Origin: Tyto alba
Taxonomy: Eukaryota; Chordata; Aves; Strigiformes; Tytonidae
DNA length: 64,000 nt
Direction: 5' to 3'
Assembly: GCF_018691265.1 (NCBI RefSeq)
Contig: NW_024881321.1
Location: 20,985,198-21,049,197 of the forward strand
The notes under the pieces were generated by a model. The model ran no database searches, had not been told where the DNA came from, and saw nothing but the letters and a program-made list of their open reading frames with translations. Below are positions 59,101 through 64,000 of this stretch, one piece after another. The translations under genes were made by a program, and so were the position numbers. Numbering within the stretch: the stretch's first letter is position 1; each line of letters starts with the position of its first letter.

Positions 59101-62100
59101 TTTAAAATTTCAACATGTTAATGCCAAAACTCTGATACTGAAACAATCAATAAATCAGATTCTATGGGTGAAGAATTTGTTAACAATTAACTATATAAGT
59201 GGTTTTTATTTGCCTACCCAGGTATGTTTATGTATATATAAAATATGCACATACATATAACACAGATAAAGAGAGTAAATGATGTATTTTAAAATGCATT
59301 GGGTATTTGTGTATGTGCAGAGAGAATTTCTGGAACATTTTTCTTTAAATTCTGCCAAGACATTATTTACTGTGGCTTTTCTTTAAATTATATCCTGAAC
59401 ATAATATATTGATGCATTTTTTTGAGGTACAACCAACCATAGAAATGTATGATTTAAGACATGTTCAGTTAACTTAAACCCCTATTTAAAAAGATGACTC
59501 TAATGATGTGATTTTGTTAAGTTTTCCCAATCTTGTAAAACTGTCATTATCCCATTTAATAGAGGTTTAGATTGTATTAGTTCAATAAATGTTTCACATG
59601 TCATTAAAAATCTCAGTGTTCTCACTGGTATACCAATATACAAATAAGCAACTCAGTATTTACAATTAAAATGTGGAAATAAGCTGTAAAATGACTATGA
59701 AGTTGTAATATATTATTCTTTGGTGGCTCACATCTGTTTTAAATGAACACACACTCAGTAAAGAAAGCAAATATCAAGCACAAACAAAATAAAACTAAGA
59801 GGACAATGAGTCTAGGAAATAAACCTAATTGCATTTCCAATCAAAGCTATGAGAAGCAGCTATAATGATTATGACATTTATTGGAAATGAAGCACTCTGC
59901 TAAATATCAGAACACCGTCAACAACTTGAAAACCAAGCAACCATGCCAAGTCATTTTAGTAAAATATTTTCATTTCTAATAATAAAAAATAACATATTAA
60001 CCCCCAACAACCACAGAACACAAATCAAATGTGAATGGATAAATTATAAAAGTTAATCAAGAACTTTAACATACATGGTCAGCTTTTTCTATGTGGCTGC
60101 AAAACCTTACACTGGAAAAAAAAAGAAAATGATAGGTCTGTATAAGAAAGTTTCTGCTTCAAAGTTGCAAATCCAAGAATTTCATTAATCTGTCCCAGTA
60201 TTCATGTTCCAAGTTTGATGTACTAGAGGTTTTTGATGTACTAAAGTTTTATAAAATCTTGTTAGAAAAGAAAATACCGTCTTGCAGCAAAATGTTGCTC
60301 TGAAATAGTGGACCCCCTGCAGATAACAGACACAGGTAGGATTACTTCTCGCATAATGAAAGAGATGTTTATAGTATTCCTTACCCATCAGGAGATGGCT
60401 ATGTCCCTTCAAACTTTCTCTACCCTATTTAGAAAGAAAAAAAAAAAAAAAAAAAAAGAAAAAAGAAAAAAGATTCACATAGATCATGAATTAAAAATGT
60501 AGTTAGATCATTAATTCGAGCTTCACAGCTGTGGTCTAATAAAATGCAGAAATCTAGTCTTATACACTATATTTATAAAATAAAGCCATCTATTTCTTCT
60601 AAGCGTGAAAAACCAGACAACACTAGTATCAAATTTACAATGTGAAAGTCAGCAATTTCCTTCATTTTGAACAGTGATTTATGTTTTTTCTCTGTTTGCT
60701 TACTTATTAGATTGTTGTATTGTAAAAATTATTAGCTGTTTACTTAAGAATAACTATCCAATAACTGTGTGGCTTAAGTAATAATGCTTTCAGAAGCAGG
60801 TCACATAACAGTTTACAATGGAGGTTGACCTAACATTTGTCCACCTTAGAGATAAACAAACTGAAATATAATTTTGCTGAAGTCTTTCTGCACCATAGTG
60901 GCAGGGCCTGGGACATCTGGATTCCCTTCAAAATCTCATTGACCACAAAATAAGAAAGTAATTATGCTTCCAGAGTAGTATTTAAACAGGATGGAAAAAA
61001 AAAAAAAAAAAAAAAAAAAAGAAAACCAACAGTGTGTTACTCTGATAAAATTTTACTTATGTAGCTTGCTTTAATTCTTCCTTTTGCCAGTTTACAAACA
61101 TTTTACTTTTAAATCTGAACACTGCTCTCACATAAAATCAACTGAGCATTTATTTATTGACTGACACTTTGATTTACTAAGAAAACTTATTAGATTATTT
61201 GCCTGCAAGAGGGCTAAGAACATGTCAAAATAACTGATTCTCTTGTTTCACAGTGTTTTTAAAGTAGTATAATTTAATTCGAGTAGCCTACTTAAATGCT
61301 TAGCATACTTTCTAGATCAATAAAGCATAAGTAAATATTGTAAATAATATACAGAAGTAGTAGGCAAGAAATAACAAGAGAACTGATTAAGACTGAAAAG
61401 AAGCTAGAAGAAATTATTTCATGACTAAGAAGTAGAAAGCCATGAGAGGAAAAAAAAAAAAAAGTATGGATCTTTTCCTCCTGTTATTTACCTTGGTTTG
61501 CTTTTACACCTTTATAAAGACTCAAAACAGTAACTCCTAACTAAACCATCACAAGAGAAAGAAGGACTATGGCCTGTGAATATTACTATTCATCCCTGAT
61601 GTTTGTAGAATGTGAAGCTTTTTATTTAGCACTTATGTACAATAAGAGCTTCCATAAAATGTATGAAATCGGTATATTCTCCTTTATAATGTTTCCTAGT
61701 AGTAAGATAGCTACATATTCACAGATTTTCACCAGCACTGGACCATACTCTGTAGTGTTAATTTTAATGTTTATACTAAAAAATTATAAAGATTCTTACT
61801 ACACTTTCTTATTTCTTATTACACTATCAAATTTTATACCAATGTCTCCTGTTTTCTCATGCTTAGGAGAAATACAGATTACTAAATGACTGGTATTTTA
61901 TAAATTCATTGCAAAGTTCATCAAGCTGTTTAGAATCTTACTGGGTCACTTCGTTCATTTCAAGTTATTTCAAGTAATTTTTTAGTGTTTCTAGTACTTC
62001 TTAAAATAGATTGCTCTGTGTTGCAAACCTATACAATCCACTGTGACTAGCATCACCAATGTCTGACATGAAGTGTCTGACGTCACTGTACTTCATCATT

Positions 62101-62124
62101 ATATTCTCCATACTTTTATGTTGG
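56046..62124. other. Unique AT-rich DNA
   Basis: About 6 kb, the longest repeat-poor block. It holds an AAAAC repeat (56151-56180), A runs (56572-56588, 60438-60457, 60995-61020, 61450-61463) and TA-rich sequence near 58030. The part at 59780-59960 has mixed composition with AT-rich homeodomain-like words. No gene supported; frames such as 61569-61889 have no domain. Confidence 0.55.
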
Positions 62125-62735
62125 TGTTGGTTGACAGCCAGCTGAGGATGAGCGGGCAGTGTGCCCAGGTGGCCAATAAGGCCAATAGCATCCTGGATTG
62201 TATCAGAAATAGTGTGGCCAGAGGCACTAGGGAAGTGATTTTCTCCCTGTACTCAGCAGTGGTGAAGCCAGTCAGTTTTGGGCCCCTCACTACAAGGTGC
62301 TGGAGCATGTCCAAAGAAGGGCAACAGAGCTGGTGAAGGGTCTAGAGTACAAGTTTTATGAGGAGTGGCTGAAGTAATTTGGATTGTTTAGGGTGGAGGA
62401 GACCCAGGGGAGACCTTATGGCTCTCTACAGCTACCTGAAAAGAAGTTGTAGCGAGGTGGGTGTTGTCTCTTCTCCCAAGTAAAAAGCAATAGGACAAGA
62501 GGAAATGGCTTCAAGTTGTGCCAGGGGAGATTTGGATTGGATAGTAGGAAAAATTTCTTCACTGGAAGAGTTGTGAAGCATTGGAACGGGCTGCCCAGGG
62601 AAGTGGTTGAGTCACCATCCCTGGAGGTATTTAAGATGTGAAGAAGTGGTGCTTTAGTGGTGGACTTGGCAGTGTTAGGTTTACAGTTGGACTCGATGTT
62701 CTTAAAGGTCTTTTCCAACCTAAATGATTCTATGC
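62125..62735 (+). mobile_element. CR1 LINE 3'-end fragment
   Basis: Coding remnant ([35 protein letters not shown]) followed by 3' sequence CATTGGAACGGGCTGCCC and tail AACCTAAATGATTCTATGC. Frames are broken. Confidence 0.9.
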
Positions 62736-64000
62736 TTATTAGCGATCATCTGTTTGACCTTCAACTGCTACCATTCTTTCAACAACAAGTAGTCTATATC
62801 TCTACCTGTTCAGATATTATGAATATTACCTGTACCCCTGACATAACTGGGAGCTTTTAAAGCATTTGAAATGTGTTTTTAATTGCCTAAATTAATTATA
62901 CATCTGCTTTTGATTATGCAAACTGTAGAAAGATTTTGCCTGATTACTGCTAATATAATGATTTTGCCTTTGTTTCAATTGCTGGTGTTAATTTTCTTTT
63001 ATTTTTTCTATGACAGTTGTGATAAGTGACTAATTGCCAACACCTGGACCATAAACCCTGAAGTACTGATGGAAAATAACATCTCATTGAAAGTAAGTTA
63101 CCAGTGTCAAAACTTTAAGTAAATATCTGAATTTGAGTGAGTTAAAATTGCATTACTTCATACTTCATATCAGATTTACTTGTAGTATGGATTTGTTTTT
63201 TACAAACACACATATAAATGTTTTTCTTGTTGATTTTTTTTTTTTTTTTTTTTTTTTTTAATTGAGAGATCAGTCCCAGCCATTTCAACTCTAGCATTTT
63301 ACTTTCCATCCACCATTTTGGGCTTCCAAGCCTAAGCTTTCCTTCCATCCTCTTCAACTGTCAAGACTAAAGCAATTAATCATCCTATTGTTGATTTATG
63401 ATATGTGTTTCTAGAAGTTCTAGTAGGAAGAGGTTAATGTCTCTTCCAAGATTAGATTTTCCACATGACATATAGCAAGTATTCCATGCTACTAGAATGA
63501 AATGAATACTTACCTCTTCTACTGATTTTTTCACTCTACTTTCTGCTCTCTTACAAACTGTTGTGAGGAAACTTCACAATATTAAAACTAAATTGTAATT
63601 TTGTTGATATTATTATGTATTTGTATGCTCAGCAAGGTTTCTTATTTTCTTCTTCTTTTTTCCTTTTTTCCTTGTTGTTTTCTTTTTATTTTTTCATTTT
63701 TCCTTTCTTCTTTTTCTCCTTTTCCTGTTCCTTTTACTTTTTCTTTTTCTTCTTCTTCTCTTTCCTCTTCCTTTCCTTTTTTCTTTCCCTTTCTCTTTGC
63801 CATTTTCTTCCCTCTCCATGTTTTTGTTAGAAACATTTCTGGAAAACATCCCCTTGAAATACATGAACGAGTGTTGCATTTAAAGTGATGAATTAATTTT
63901 GTAAGAGATTAATCCCCTTGCATTCTAGCCGGTCCTCAGAGATTAAAGAGGCTAGGGGAAGCTGGACTTGTCTCTCAATATGTATGCCAATTATTGCTGT
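62736..64000. other. Unique DNA ending in a pyrimidine-rich block
   Basis: No gene. A T run at about 63235-63259 and the pyrimidine tract listed separately. Confidence 0.55.
63640..63815 (+). repeat. Pyrimidine-rich tract (CTT/TTTC-like)
   Basis: About 175 bases almost free of A and G on the plus strand. Frames on both strands here (Phe/Ser-rich or Lys/Glu-rich) are products of the composition. Confidence 0.85.

Noticed and set aside
63642..63888. Lys/Glu-rich and Phe/Ser-rich frames at the window end
   Set aside because: They come from the purine/pyrimidine tract.

Overview
This window looks like avian nuclear DNA from an intergenic region or a very long intron. The evidence is at least eleven fragments of CR1 LINEs, several with the bird-type tail of short ATTCTATG-like repeats, and many endogenous retrovirus (ERV) LTRs. 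There are no Alu- or L1-like elements. Crocodilians and turtles also carry CR1, so 'bird' is likely rather than certain. I found no host protein-coding gene, tRNA, rRNA or CRISPR array that I could support. Every long reading frame lies in a mobile element, in a simple repeat, or in AT-rich DNA without gene structure.

Layout. 1-5843: AT-rich unique DNA with poly-T runs, a strong G-run cluster and one LTR scrap. 5844-12160: a solo LTR, two CR1 scraps, a partial LTR, and a CR1 copy split by an LTR. 12161-16875: repeat-poor AT-rich DNA. 16876-21556: a reverse-oriented provirus of about 4.7 kb, the most informative object here. 21640-21915: CR1 scrap. 26522-27255: LTR. 28410-30000: CR1 with a broken reverse transcriptase. 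33413-34371: end of an env gene plus its 3' LTR, from a second retrovirus type. 34944-35478: solo LTR of the provirus family. 37641-38532: another LTR. 38802-39800: CR1 interrupted by a 58-unit TTCTC microsatellite. 41609-41960: CR1. 45408-46480: LTR. 46985-48564: CR1 split by an LTR, followed at 48586-49127 by a variant LTR of the provirus family. 50939-52499: an unclassified LTR-like stretch and two CR1 pieces. 53094-56045: a reverse CR1 split by an LTR. 62125-62735: CR1. The stretches between are unique AT-rich DNA.

The provirus (minus strand) reads in order: 5' LTR, a perfect 18-nt tRNA-Lys-type primer-binding site, a leader of about 1.26 kb with two unrelated tandem arrays, a gag start containing a duplicated matrix-like module, frameshifts, no protease, polymerase or integrase, the tail of env with its membrane anchor, three polypurine-tract-like sequences, and the 3' LTR. 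Its 6-bp target duplication and lysine primer site fit a class II (beta/alpha-like) ERV. Without pol it could only have moved with help from another virus. The two LTRs differ at about 12 of 535 positions by eye, so it is fairly young.

I use LTR family labels A to E for convenience: A = provirus family (about 535 bp, 6-bp target duplication); B = about 0.75-1.1 kb LTRs (5-bp duplication); C = LTRs whose reverse strand starts TGTGGTGGATTGA; D = 493-bp LTR; E = LTR of the second retrovirus type. B, C and D are called ERVL-like (class III) from the 5-bp duplications and from general resemblance to common bird LTRs, which is inference.
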